Assembly: GCA_023412665.1 (NCBI GenBank)
Contig: JAEZCA010000031.1
Coordinates: 1 to 15,992, forward strand
Direction: 5' to 3'
Origin: Bacillota bacterium
GTDB taxonomy: Bacteria; Bacillota; Clostridia; Acetivibrionales; DTU013
Length of the DNA: 15,992 nucleotides
The stretch's first letter is position 1; every line of letters starts with the position of its first letter. Of the stretch, positions 1 to 6,985 are shown piece by piece. The notes beneath the pieces are model-generated. The model was not told the DNA's origin, made no database searches, and worked only from the letters and a program-made list of their open reading frames with translations. The position numbers and the translations under genes were made by a program.

Positions 1-188
1 AGATCTCCAAGCTGAAGCCTTACAAAGCGCTGATGGTTGTTGGACGCGGAATCAATCAGATGGCCGATTATCTCTTTCAGCGACCACTTGTCAGAAGCCG
101 GCCTGATATGGGTGATTTCTTTATCCACCCCCAAGAGCATACCTTCCAATTTCTCCACCAGACTGCTGAACCTTGCCGTATCTGCCAT
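1..188 (-). CDS. DinB superfamily protein, N-terminal 62 residues (runs off the window)
   Basis: The reading frame starts at an ATG (186-188) preceded by a GGAGGG ribosome site about seven bases upstream and stays open to the left edge, so only the N-terminus is present. The visible part shows the first helices of a DinB-type four-helix bundle: a leucine-rich first helix, then a KWSLKEIIGHLIDSA motif around residues 33-47. Its His is the usual first metal ligand of DinB/DUF664-type proteins, and NNHQRFVRL follows. Members of this family include metal-dependent thiol transferases and many uncharacterised proteins, so the exact reaction cannot be stated. It starts 50 bases after the tandem GNAT gene and is probably the third gene of the same transcript. 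The family call is fairly firm for so short a piece; the substrate is unknown. Confidence 0.75.
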   Translation of the reverse strand, partial: MADTARFSSLVEKLEGMLLGVDKEITHIRPASDKWSLKEIIGHLIDSASNNHQRFVRLQLGD

Positions 189-238
189 TATAAATCCCTC
201 CGTTGATTTCTCTATACATCTTCCGAAACCGTAGATTT

Positions 239-1105
239 CTAGGTCCTAACAATTTTCTGCCCCATCCAGAATCTCATAAAAGGTTTATAGCCCAGTGATG
301 CATACCAATCCTCCAGATGAGTGTAGCCTATATATGCCGTTTGGCTTCCCATTTTCTTCAGCTCATCTGTCCCCATGGCAACCAGCCTCAATCCAATACC
401 TTTTTTTCTGGCTTTGGGAACGACTCCTACACAGCCGATTTCCCCGGTGGTCTGTGATCCCTCCGGACAGAATGGCGCACCGCTTTTGCTTATTATCGCA
501 GCACCGATCAGTTCCCCTTCTTCCTCTGCTGCCAGTACGAAATCCTTTGTATTCTCGTAATAGCGGCACCAGTCCGGGTCGATCAGGTTCACTGCCCTGA
601 GCAGCTGCAGCTTCTCCTGCTCCGTGTCCTTCACATATCTGAATACAATATTTTCCGGGCAATCCGGGATCTGAACCCTATCTATAAAAAAATCCTTGAG
701 TTCCATTGTCATATCAACGCTTTCCCCATCAGCTGAATACCCTCTTTTTTCAAAAAAGAGACAGTTTTCTCTATCAGAAAAAAACGGCACCCCCTGAAAG
801 AGGTACGAACTCCCTTTGCCCAGAATAATACTGTCATGTCCGCTGTCTGCGATCATTTCTTCAGACTGCTGCAGCAGCTTAGTACCGTACCCTTTGTTCC
901 GAAACATTTCATCAACACAAAGCAGCAATACTGCATTCCTGCTTACAAGCGAGACACCGGCTAATTTGCCGTCCTCGATCACAGTAATTCTTTTAGTATT
1001 TCTATAATCCAGTTTGTCAAGGAAATTATCATATTTAACTCTTAGGTCCGGAAAACATCTGCAATAAAGATTATAGACATCATCGATTATATCTGATCCC
1101 GTCAT
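239..1105 (-). CDS. Tandem-GNAT N-acetyltransferase-like protein, 288 aa
   Basis: Two GNAT folds appear to sit in one chain. The N-terminal half (about residues 1-140) has the acetyl-CoA pyrophosphate loop RNKGYGTKLL at 69-78 after a hydrophobic beta strand (about 58-64). The C-terminal half (about 150-288) has a second loop, KARKKGIGLRLV at 231-242, after the strand GEIGCVGVVP, and a late LEDWYASLGY segment typical of the GNAT C-terminus. Proteins of this build acetylate amines or act on small molecules; the substrate cannot be read from sequence. The start at 1105 is backed by an AGGAAG site six bases upstream. It begins 24 bases after the NYN-domain gene and ends 50 bases before the DinB gene, consistent with an operon. 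Whether both halves are catalytic is unknown, although both keep the G-x-G core of the CoA loop. Confidence 0.85.
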   Translation of the reverse strand: MTGSDIIDDVYNLYCRCFPDLRVKYDNFLDKLDYRNTKRITVIEDGKLAGVSLVSRNAVLLLCVDEMFRNKGYGTKLLQQSEEMIADSGHDSIILGKGSSYLFQGVPFFSDRENCLFFEKRGYSADGESVDMTMELKDFFIDRVQIPDCPENIVFRYVKDTEQEKLQLLRAVNLIDPDWCRYYENTKDFVLAAEEEGELIGAAIISKSGAPFCPEGSQTTGEIGCVGVVPKARKKGIGLRLVAMGTDELKKMGSQTAYIGYTHLEDWYASLGYKPFMRFWMGQKIVRT

Positions 1106-1129
1106 GCTTACTTCCTCATACTTACATCA

Positions 1130-1894
1130 CTATTTATTCCTGACATAGATATGCTTGATCCTGGAATTGCTGGTCTTCCTGAATTCCAGCTCAAACCGGT
1201 CGATACTTTTAATTAGTAGTGTAAGTTTTGGAAACCCATAGTTTCTGGAGTCAAAGTCAGGCTGCTTCTTTGAGATCAGATTGCCCACCTCTCCAAGGAA
1301 GGCCCATCCGCTTTCATCAGCTACATCATTGACAGAAGTCGCGATCAGGTTGATCAGTTTCTCGTCGATCTCAAGGGTGCTTAGCTTTATCTCCTGGGTT
1401 ATGACGTTTTCCTTGCTGGACTCGTCAGCGTCTGCAACCTTGTTCTTAACGTGCATACCAATTATTTCTATATAAATAAATCTATCACACGCAACTATGA
1501 AGGAGTTGGGAGTTTTGCGTTCCCCTATGCCGATCACTCTCATGCCGGCCTCCCGAAGCCTTGTAGCAAGCCTGGTAAAATCGCTGTCACTGGATATGAT
1601 GCAAAAGCCGTCAACCTTTTCCGAGTACAGTATATCCATCGCATCGATTATCATAGCCGAATCAGAAGAGTTTTTACCTGATGTATAACTGTATTGCTGG
1701 ATGGGCGTTATGGCATTCTCCAGCAGAGAGTTTTTCCATCCGGTAATTGCCGGGCTTGTCCAATCCGCATATATTCTCTTTATGGTTGGAGTGCCGTATT
1801 TTGCGACCTCCTCTAGTATACCCTTAATATTTCTGTAAGGAACATTCTCCGCATCGATCAGAACCGCAAGTCTGAGTTCACCGGTGTCAGACAT
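1130..1894 (-). CDS. NYN-domain (PIN-like) putative RNase with C-terminal OST-HTH/LOTUS-like domain, 254 aa
   Basis: Residues 8-146 form an NYN/LabA-type PIN-like nuclease domain. It has the first acidic strand AVLIDAENV (Asp14), a NSSDSAMIIDAMD segment (Asp78, Asp84) and the IISSDSDFTRLATRLRE block (Asp103, Asp105). These acidic residues normally bind the metal used for RNA cleavage. After an acidic linker (150-172), residues 178-252 (LINLIATSVNDVADESGWAFL ... PDFDSRNYGFPKLTLLIKS) match an OST-HTH/LOTUS-type winged helix, usually an RNA-binding module. The function is probably RNA cleavage or processing; the target is unknown. A longer frame begins at 1915, but the AAAGGAGG site sits seven bases before the ATG at 1894, so that start is chosen. 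It is first in a likely operon with the tandem GNAT and DinB genes, driven by the promoter at 1927-1955. Confidence 0.88.
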   Translation of the reverse strand: MSDTGELRLAVLIDAENVPYRNIKGILEEVAKYGTPTIKRIYADWTSPAITGWKNSLLENAITPIQQYSYTSGKNSSDSAMIIDAMDILYSEKVDGFCIISSDSDFTRLATRLREAGMRVIGIGERKTPNSFIVACDRFIYIEIIGMHVKNKVADADESSKENVITQEIKLSTLEIDEKLINLIATSVNDVADESGWAFLGEVGNLISKKQPDFDSRNYGFPKLTLLIKSIDRFELEFRKTSNSRIKHIYVRNK

Positions 1895-1926
1895 CTCCAC
1901 TCCTCCTTTGACCATGTTGATACCTT

Positions 1927-1955
1927 ATTCTACCATATGTCTACACCGTTAACAA
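1927..1955 (-). promoter_or_regulatory. Sigma-A-type promoter for the NYN/GNAT/DinB operon
   Basis: On the minus strand TTGTTA (1950-1955) and TAGAAT (1927-1932) are separated by exactly 17 bases, four and five matches to the consensus hexamers. Transcription would begin near 1920, about 25 bases before the start codon of the NYN gene. No operator-like repeat is obvious around it. Confidence 0.6.
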
Positions 1956-2051
1956 TCTCCTGTTTAGGTCAATTTCATACCTCAATTCCGGGATTTGAAC
2001 ATACGAAGGAAAATATCTGAAATGCAAATTGATACCCGCCACCAAGCGTTT

Positions 2052-3233
2052 TTAAGCGCTAATGACAAGGTCACATTGTGATGCTATATCAAGTTCAGAG
2101 AAATACCGGTTTTCCAACGGTATCCACAAGGAAATAAACTTTTCATGCATAAAAGATCCGTTTCGTTCTAGTATACGGCGGCTCTGCTCTTCTGCCCCAA
2201 TACCAAGAAAGATTTTCAGATCATAGCTTTCAGCCAATGTTGGATGCATGCTGTATGAACCTTCTATTATGTTCAGTATTTTAGGATCGACATTAACGCT
2301 CTGATCCAGCGCACCTTTTGAACAGTTATATATTTGATAGCAGAATTCTTTCCCGCTTTTCAGGCCGTCGATCACTTCTTTCTTAAAGCGCACATAATCC
2401 ACATTCCCTCCGACTTCCTTCAGGCGTTCTTCCGTCCTTAAGTCAGGCGTCAGGAAAAAATGATCCATATGGAACACATTACAGTCATATATTTCTTCAA
2501 GCAAAGCTGCAAGAGAGCTTTTTCCAGCCCCGCTGTTCCCCTCTATCGCAACATTTACAGAGCGTCCAGATTCGAACCCGATGCCCGCCGGTTGCTTCTT
2601 CTGCCCATTCAATAATGTATCTATCCTGCAGAACACCTCAAAGTAGTCTCGGAACATCCGGCTCACCACACGGTATGCAGGGGAATATGCTTCACGATAG
2701 TATTCGCTGTGACTTACAGCAGGACAACCATTGCTTTTGTATGTGGAAAGATAGTCATCAAGCTCGCCCACAGTATACGGCAAGATTCCTCTCTCACACA
2801 AATCCCGCAAAGCATAAAGCTTGACTTCAAAGCCATCCATACTTCCCTTGTTGGAGTTTGCAGTATAAACAAAGAAACTGTTGATTGTTTCAAGGTTTAC
2901 TGAACAATTTCTTAGTCCACGCAGATGAATTCTGCACAATCCATTGCCGATATCTTCAAATAGTCCGCTACCCAACTCGGAATCGGTCATAATGCGTGTC
3001 GCTCCACACATGGCATCCGTGCTGCAGCCCACAGCTTCAGAAGAGCCTGAAGTTTTAAGGACGCTTGTGAGCTCTCCTCTCAGACGCTCCAGACTCTCAG
3101 CTTTATCAGTAACCATATGCCCACCGGCAAATTCATTCTGATAGATCAATTTGACCATATCCTGTATTTGCATGCGGGGATACTTTTTATAATGGCTGAT
3201 CAGTATGTCTTCCAATCGGTTAGAATTACTCAT
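2052..3233 (-). CDS. P-loop kinase of the uridine kinase/phosphoribulokinase class with an extra N-terminal domain, 393 aa
   Basis: The C-terminal part (about residues 226-393) is a P-loop kinase. It has Walker A GNSGAGKS at 232-239, the acidic strand end NVFHMDHFFLTPD (Asp257) in the place where uridine kinases carry their catalytic/Mg acid, and a later strand IIEGSYSMHP (Glu324) that resembles the uridine-kinase EG.Y motif. The N-terminal 210 residues (GGHMVTDK and HLRGLRNCSVNLETINSFF segments) are not a domain I can name, so this is not a plain Udk. The reaction is inferred to be ATP-dependent phosphorylation of a small alcohol or nucleoside-like molecule. The start codon overlaps the last eight bases of the upstream S-component gene (3226-3233), a hallmark of translational coupling; only a poorly spaced AAGG precedes it. 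The coupling suggests that the transported compound is trapped by phosphorylation. The substrate is unknown. Confidence 0.8.
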   Translation of the reverse strand: MSNSNRLEDILISHYKKYPRMQIQDMVKLIYQNEFAGGHMVTDKAESLERLRGELTSVLKTSGSSEAVGCSTDAMCGATRIMTDSELGSGLFEDIGNGLCRIHLRGLRNCSVNLETINSFFVYTANSNKGSMDGFEVKLYALRDLCERGILPYTVGELDDYLSTYKSNGCPAVSHSEYYREAYSPAYRVVSRMFRDYFEVFCRIDTLLNGQKKQPAGIGFESGRSVNVAIEGNSGAGKSSLAALLEEIYDCNVFHMDHFFLTPDLRTEERLKEVGGNVDYVRFKKEVIDGLKSGKEFCYQIYNCSKGALDQSVNVDPKILNIIEGSYSMHPTLAESYDLKIFLGIGAEEQSRRILERNGSFMHEKFISLWIPLENRYFSELDIASQCDLVISA

Positions 3234-3759
3234 CCTTTAACAAGCTGCTCCTTTTCAAAGCTATTACAATGACCGGTATTATCACAATCTGCAGAATAAT
3301 TCCCGGAATGGCGTTAACTACTGCTCCAGCAGTAAACATCTGCCATGTGAACCCAGTCTCACCAAACCCATATATGATATAGCTGACTATGCCCCATACA
3401 ATCCTGCCACAGATCATTGAGATGACCAGCGACACGTATATGAAAATATTTTTCTTTGGCAACAGCTTATAAAAAAGACCTGTAGCCAAACCATACACCG
3501 CCAGTTCAAACGCCATGGCAACCGCAGTTGGAAACAATGGCGGCATACCAAATAATGCGCTTCTCAGAAGAGGCACTATAAAACCGACCACCAGACCCAA
3601 AGGCCCCCCGCATACAAAACCAGCCAGCAATACAGGAATATGCATGGGCAAAAGCCTGCTTCCGACACTTGGAATCTGCCCCGTAAAGAACGGCAATACG
3701 AGTCCCAGCGCAATAAAAAGTCCTGCAAAGACTATTTTTCTTGTTGTTATTTGTTTCAT
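3226..3759 (-). CDS. ECF transporter S component (substrate-binding membrane subunit), 177 aa
   Basis: This is a small, very hydrophobic protein with about six membrane helices and few charges. It opens with TTRKIVFAGLFIALGLVLPF, the classic start of S components, where a basic residue precedes helix 1. LPMHIPVLLAGFVCGGPLGL (37-56) and PLLRSALFGMPPLFPTAVAM (63-82) follow, like the PF12822-type group that includes vitamin transporters. S components bind a vitamin or related molecule and work with the shared EcfT/EcfA energising module, none of which is encoded here, so it should be a group II system. The ligand cannot be assigned. The start has a GAGGGA site seven bases upstream. It lies behind a 190-base leader with a strong promoter and a terminator-like structure, and its 3' end overlaps the kinase gene. 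The leader and the kinase both point to regulated salvage of a phosphorylatable compound. Confidence 0.85.
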   Translation of the reverse strand: MKQITTRKIVFAGLFIALGLVLPFFTGQIPSVGSRLLPMHIPVLLAGFVCGGPLGLVVGFIVPLLRSALFGMPPLFPTAVAMAFELAVYGLATGLFYKLLPKKNIFIYVSLVISMICGRIVWGIVSYIIYGFGETGFTWQMFTAGAVVNAIPGIILQIVIIPVIVIALKRSSLLKDE

Positions 3760-3793
3760 TTAACATCCCTCACAATACAAAAATTTATGTTTA

Positions 3794-3881
3794 CCGGCAG
3801 GCGCTGGTGCATAAAAAAACCACGCAGATCACGCCTCCCCGGAATGTTTCCTTCAAGAAACGCTAATACCTTCGTGGTATC
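3794..3881 (-). promoter_or_regulatory. Leader RNA with competing terminator/antiterminator folds; riboswitch-like attenuator
   Basis: Reading the minus strand, a hairpin GATACC/GGTATT (3876-3881 with 3865-3870, loop ACGAA) is followed by a hairpin GTTTC/GAAAC (3857-3861 with 3846-3850). ACCACG (3873-3878) can pair with CGTGGT (3819-3824), which is followed at once by seven T, as in an intrinsic terminator. Alternatively CCGG.AGGCG (3832-3842) and CTGcGTG (3821-3827) pair with CAC-CAG-CGCCT-g-CCGG (3794-3809). That pairing uses up the CGTGG strand and puts the T-run in a loop. The two folds exclude each other, the logic of a transcription attenuator. The hairpin loop pairing with the downstream CGTG could also be a pseudoknot. 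I do not recognise a known riboswitch class. Confidence 0.6.
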
Positions 3882-3958
3882 GCAAATTCAATATTTGACT
3901 AACAGTAAGGATTCATTGTAAATCGTTTTTCATCTGACTTCTGTCAGCAGCTTTGAAA

Positions 3959-3988
3959 ATTATAGCATATTAGCAAGTAAAATTTCAA
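3959..3988 (-). promoter_or_regulatory. Sigma-A-type promoter for the S component/kinase transcript
   Basis: The minus strand has TTGAAA (3983-3988), 18 bases, then a perfect TATAAT (3959-3964). The predicted transcript starts near 3952, giving a 5' leader of about 190 bases before the S-component start codon at 3759. That length agrees with the structured leader annotated at 3794-3881. Confidence 0.7.
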
Positions 3989-4172
3989 CCACATTTATAA
4001 TTATGTCAAGTCTTTAGAACCGAGAACTTACCTGATCTCCAAAATTGCCCATGGCAACACCTGTACCACAGTGCTTTATTAATTCAATATCATTTTATTG
4101 CCGGTGGCACAAGCCGAATAATCGCCAAAAAAATCCAGACCCATTTAAATATACTATTTACCTTTTTCCTTT
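3989..4172. other. Non-coding stretch between the WG-repeat lipoprotein and the leader promoter
   Basis: I see no gene here. On the minus strand a small hairpin, TTGCC-ATG-GGCAA followed by four T (4041-4057), could act as a weak terminator for the WG-repeat lipoprotein transcript, but a five-base-pair stem is marginal. Together with the leader downstream it makes a gene-free gap of 413 bases (3760-4172). Confidence 0.4.
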
Positions 4173-5843
4173 CTACGGTATATAATCCATTGTCCAAACA
4201 GCATCACCTTTTTTATTAATATACGCCAGCAAAAGGCCGTTTTTCTCATCATACAATTGAACTCTTGCCAAGCCATCAATAAAGCCTGTTGTCCAAAAGG
4301 ATCTGAAAGTATATTCACCTGTATCCAATTCATATACAATGATTGGAGGAATAATAAATTTACCGGTTCTGTCGATCATGCCGGAATAATATCCGTTGCC
4401 ATCATCAGGATCATTCTTATCATCTACGGGCATTGCATAAGCATACCCGTCACTAAATGGAGATGCCAATGCAAATTGCGGTTCTATTACATAATTCCCT
4501 TTTGTATCAATATAGCCATAAAGTCCGCCTTTTTCCACCAAAGCAAGCCCTTCAGAAAAATCATCAGCATAGTCAAATACTGGCTCAACTATATAGTTTC
4601 CTTTCTTATCAATACATCCATATTTGCCATCTACCACAACGATTGCAATTTCATTCCAAAATGCCTGGTGAGTATATGTACAAATCGGATCATGCTCAAA
4701 TCTGAAAGGTATTACAAGTTTCCCTGTTTCATCAATATAACCGTATTTATCATCATCATTTACCACAGCAGCAAGACCTTCACAGAATCCATAGGCGTAC
4801 GAGTATTGTGGTTCTATAATTATATCCCCTACTGCATTCATGTAACCATACCTGCCATTATCAACAAACGGGGTCAACCCATCATTAAAAAAAGCTTCGC
4901 GTTTTTCAAACTTTTTATTATAATATATTTTTCCATGCTCATCAGCAATTCCGTATATATATTCATTGCCGTCCTTTATTCTGATGTTATACCATCCATC
5001 ACCACCGATAGTTATATAATCAACAGGCTTGATAATAAATCTACCATCCAGGCCTATCAAAGCACACTCATCATTTATAGTTACTATCGTAGTATCCCTG
5101 ATGAAAAAATCAGCCGAGTCATATTTATAGTCTATGACGACATTGCCTTGAAAATCAATATACCCCCACTTCCCCTGGCTATTCACAACCGGATAGAGTT
5201 GTTCATATTGAATTGCCAGCGGATTGGCTTCTGCAGCCTTTACAATTTTGATGTTTTCCCAGTCGGTATCGGTCAGCTTGCCCTCTATGTTTTTGCTGTC
5301 AGGCTTATACCAGTCGTATCGTAGAAAATAACCCGTGTAATAATGCGTGTCAAATATGAATCCATGCCTGGCATAATATGCATTTCTCAATATGGCCAGA
5401 TCATTCAGATCGAGGGATTTGACGTCACCCGGATCAAGAGGATTTTCCAAGTTTATCGCCGTATCTCCAAATACAATGCTTACGCCGTCATAAGAAAGTT
5501 CGTTCACTCTTCTGTTCCCAGCCGTCTGTTCACTATCACTGCCTTCAGGAAATGCTATCTTCACATCACCATCAATATCACTGTTTGACTCAAGATCCAT
5601 GTCGTTTTCCACTGATACATTTTCATTGTTAGGGACCGATTCATCTCCGGATTCTGCTTCCAGGCCTGACTTTAAATCCTGATCGAATTCTGTTCCACCC
5701 ATATTATTTTGAGTATTATTATCTGTTATGTCCTGAGTATCATTTGAAAAATCAGTATCCGTTATCGGCAACTGTCTGCTGCTGCACCCTGTCGGAAACA
5801 ACAAAAGCAAGGTAGCAATAGTTATTGCAAATATATTTCTCAT
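4173..5843 (-). CDS. YARHG-domain and WG-repeat surface lipoprotein, 556 aa
   Basis: An N-terminal export signal (hydrophobic core 4-16) ends in PTGC with Cys20 as the probable lipid-bearing residue; Pro at -3 is unusual for a lipobox. Residues 21-115 form an acidic, Asn/Asp/Ser-rich linker. A YARHG domain follows at about 143-205 (LNDLAILRNAYYARHGFIF, then YDWYKPDSKNIEGKLTDTDW). From 220 to the end there are about eight or nine WG-type repeats of 30-45 residues, each reading roughly WGYID..G..VI.P.Y..A..F..GLA, for example at 225, 332, 366, 407 and 441. YARHG and WG repeats are widespread in extracellular proteins of Clostridia; roles in envelope or ligand binding are presumed but undefined. 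A GGAGG site six bases before the ATG at 5843 sets the start. It appears to be a single-gene unit. Confidence 0.9.
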   Translation of the reverse strand: MRNIFAITIATLLLLFPTGCSSRQLPITDTDFSNDTQDITDNNTQNNMGGTEFDQDLKSGLEAESGDESVPNNENVSVENDMDLESNSDIDGDVKIAFPEGSDSEQTAGNRRVNELSYDGVSIVFGDTAINLENPLDPGDVKSLDLNDLAILRNAYYARHGFIFDTHYYTGYFLRYDWYKPDSKNIEGKLTDTDWENIKIVKAAEANPLAIQYEQLYPVVNSQGKWGYIDFQGNVVIDYKYDSADFFIRDTTIVTINDECALIGLDGRFIIKPVDYITIGGDGWYNIRIKDGNEYIYGIADEHGKIYYNKKFEKREAFFNDGLTPFVDNGRYGYMNAVGDIIIEPQYSYAYGFCEGLAAVVNDDDKYGYIDETGKLVIPFRFEHDPICTYTHQAFWNEIAIVVVDGKYGCIDKKGNYIVEPVFDYADDFSEGLALVEKGGLYGYIDTKGNYVIEPQFALASPFSDGYAYAMPVDDKNDPDDGNGYYSGMIDRTGKFIIPPIIVYELDTGEYTFRSFWTTGFIDGLARVQLYDEKNGLLLAYINKKGDAVWTMDYIP

Positions 5844-5961
5844 CTATAACCTCCACCCGTATCACGCAGGTCACCACTAATGGGATATATTGGTTGACGA
5901 TGCCTGTAGATATATTGTAATAGACAAATAGACGAGTCGATTAGATAAATGTTCCCATACG

Positions 5962-6447
5962 TTAATTGACAGACTTCTCCATGAAGCAAACTTCAAAAGG
6001 TAGGTGCTTGAATGTACGGATGCCTGTCTCGATAAAGCCATACTCTGTATACCAATTTTTCAGCACCTTATTTTCGTTGATAATATCAATTGAGATTTTG
6101 ACACCGCCTCTCTCTTTAACGGTGGCAAAGGCAAAATCCATCAGCTTTCTGCCAATACCCTTATGTCTGTATTCCGGCAGAACAGCAAGCCTCTCCATAT
6201 ACCAGCAGCCGTTGTCCGCATCCTCCAACGCTACGAATCCGGCCCGCTGGCTGCCATAGTATGCTCCAAAAAGGCTGACCCCCTTATCTAACATCCTGGG
6301 CAGTGAATCAGCGTCTGTAAAAGCAGGGTTCTTCGGAGCGTTTTCACGAGTTATCCCAAAATCGTCAGCAACTGTAATGAAGGCGTCCCTCAACAGCTCT
6401 GCCCATTTATCCAATTCATCAATAACCGGTTTGATCACAAGACTCAT
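5962..6447 (-). CDS. GNAT-family N-acetyltransferase, 161 aa
   Basis: This is a single GNAT fold covering almost the whole chain. Strand WYMERLAVLP (82-91) leads into the acetyl-CoA loop EYRHKGIGRKLMDFA (92-106), then KISIDIINENKVLKNWYTEYGF (117-138), the usual motif B with a bulged strand and a YGF-type C-terminal signature. It should transfer acetyl from acetyl-CoA to an unknown amine substrate in the cytoplasm. The frame is open up to 6489, but AAGGGAG lies about five bases before the ATG at 6447, and the protein from that Met (MSLVIKP) looks like a normal GNAT start, so 6447 is preferred. The MmcQ/YjbR gene ends 81 bases upstream, so the two may be co-transcribed. Confidence 0.88.
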   Translation of the reverse strand: MSLVIKPVIDELDKWAELLRDAFITVADDFGITRENAPKNPAFTDADSLPRMLDKGVSLFGAYYGSQRAGFVALEDADNGCWYMERLAVLPEYRHKGIGRKLMDFAFATVKERGGVKISIDIINENKVLKNWYTEYGFIETGIRTFKHLPFEVCFMEKSVN

Positions 6448-6528
6448 ACATACTCCCTTATCTATTTTTAATCGCCCATATAAGTACATACTGTATTTTG
6501 GTACCCTTCTGCCAAAGCTTCCCCCTTC

Positions 6529-6897
6529 TTATGGCACATACAAGCCTTCTATAGTCTTCTTTGGCAGCTTCTCTACCACTACAGTGTATGAGTGGTCTAT
6601 CATCGACCTTAACTCCTCATCAGAAATACCCTTATTGAGGTATACAGTATTAAAGTATGGCTGAAGCTTAGGCGGACAGTGATAGCCGCGAACAACAACA
6701 TCCTTGTATTTACTTCTCAACATCTCACCCATAGCCCTGTCACAGTTGAGCGTTATCTTGTAGTCCTCCGGCTTGGGGTATATCTGGGCAAACAGCCTAT
6801 TAGCCACTTTGATGCACATCGGAATATCGCCAAAGGGAAAATCTATGTATGCACCGTTTTTCCGGAGACAATAGCTTATGATCTCGTCTGTCGTCAT
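6529..6897 (-). CDS. MmcQ/YjbR family protein, 122 aa
   Basis: The short alpha/beta protein has the hallmarks of the YjbR/MmcQ family: an N-terminal helix followed by YIDFPFGDIPMCIKVANRLFA (17-37), then YKITLNCD (46-53), and a late PPKLQPYFNTVYLNKGISDEEL segment (75-96). Length is typical. The family has a fold with a CyaY-like surface and is labelled DNA-binding by structural analogy, but no activity is established. The start is set by a GGAGGG site directly upstream. The upstream gap holds a perfect palindrome (6923-6937) that could be an operator for this gene and the GNAT gene that follows it. Confidence 0.85.
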   Translation of the reverse strand: MTTDEIISYCLRKNGAYIDFPFGDIPMCIKVANRLFAQIYPKPEDYKITLNCDRAMGEMLRSKYKDVVVRGYHCPPKLQPYFNTVYLNKGISDEELRSMIDHSYTVVVEKLPKKTIEGLYVP

Positions 6898-6922
6898 AAA
6901 CCCTCCAAATGCTGATGTCTGT

Positions 6923-6937
6923 ATATTGGTCCAATAT
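6923..6937. repeat. Perfect 15-base palindrome ATATTGG-t-CCAATAT, possible operator
   Basis: Seven-base arms meet at one central base, between dcd and the MmcQ/YjbR gene, about 25 bases upstream of the latter's start. It is A/T-rich and symmetrical like a binding site for a dimeric repressor. No T-run follows, so it is not a terminator. No regulator gene lies next to it. Confidence 0.4.
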
Positions 6938-6985
6938 CACTTCTCAGGTTTGCGGTTGTCATATAGATGTCTGCTGACTCGTGAC

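Noticed and set aside
295..662. Frames of about 100 codons on both strands inside the tandem-GNAT gene
   Set aside because: They are out-of-frame shadows with Pro/Arg/Ser-rich composition and no ribosome site; the GNAT motifs fix the real frame.
1895..1915. Seven extra N-terminal residues for the NYN protein (start at 1915)
   Set aside because: These codons contain the ribosome site of the ATG at 1894 and have none of their own.
2052..2072. AGCG/CGCT inverted repeat at the end of the kinase gene as terminator
   Set aside because: The stem is four base pairs and no T-run follows on the coding strand.
3781..3900. Thiamine (TPP) riboswitch in the S-component leader
   Set aside because: TGATCTG and ATGCaCCAGCG recall the TPP 3' core, but the CTGAGA motif is absent and the order and pairing do not fit.
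3781..3900. T-box leader in front of the S component
   Set aside because: GATACCACG resembles part of the T-box sequence, but the TGGN that binds the tRNA end is missing and no stem I/specifier features are visible upstream.
4257..5324. A 355-codon frame on the plus strand opposite the WG-repeat lipoprotein
   Set aside because: It lies wholly inside the well-supported minus-strand gene, has no ribosome site, is rich in Ile/Tyr as expected from the complement of the repeats, and resembles no family.
5884..5932. Plus-strand promoter (TTGACG, 16 bases, TGTAAT)
   Set aside because: It would direct transcription antisense to the GNAT gene, and no plus-strand gene follows; A/T-rich gaps give such matches by chance.
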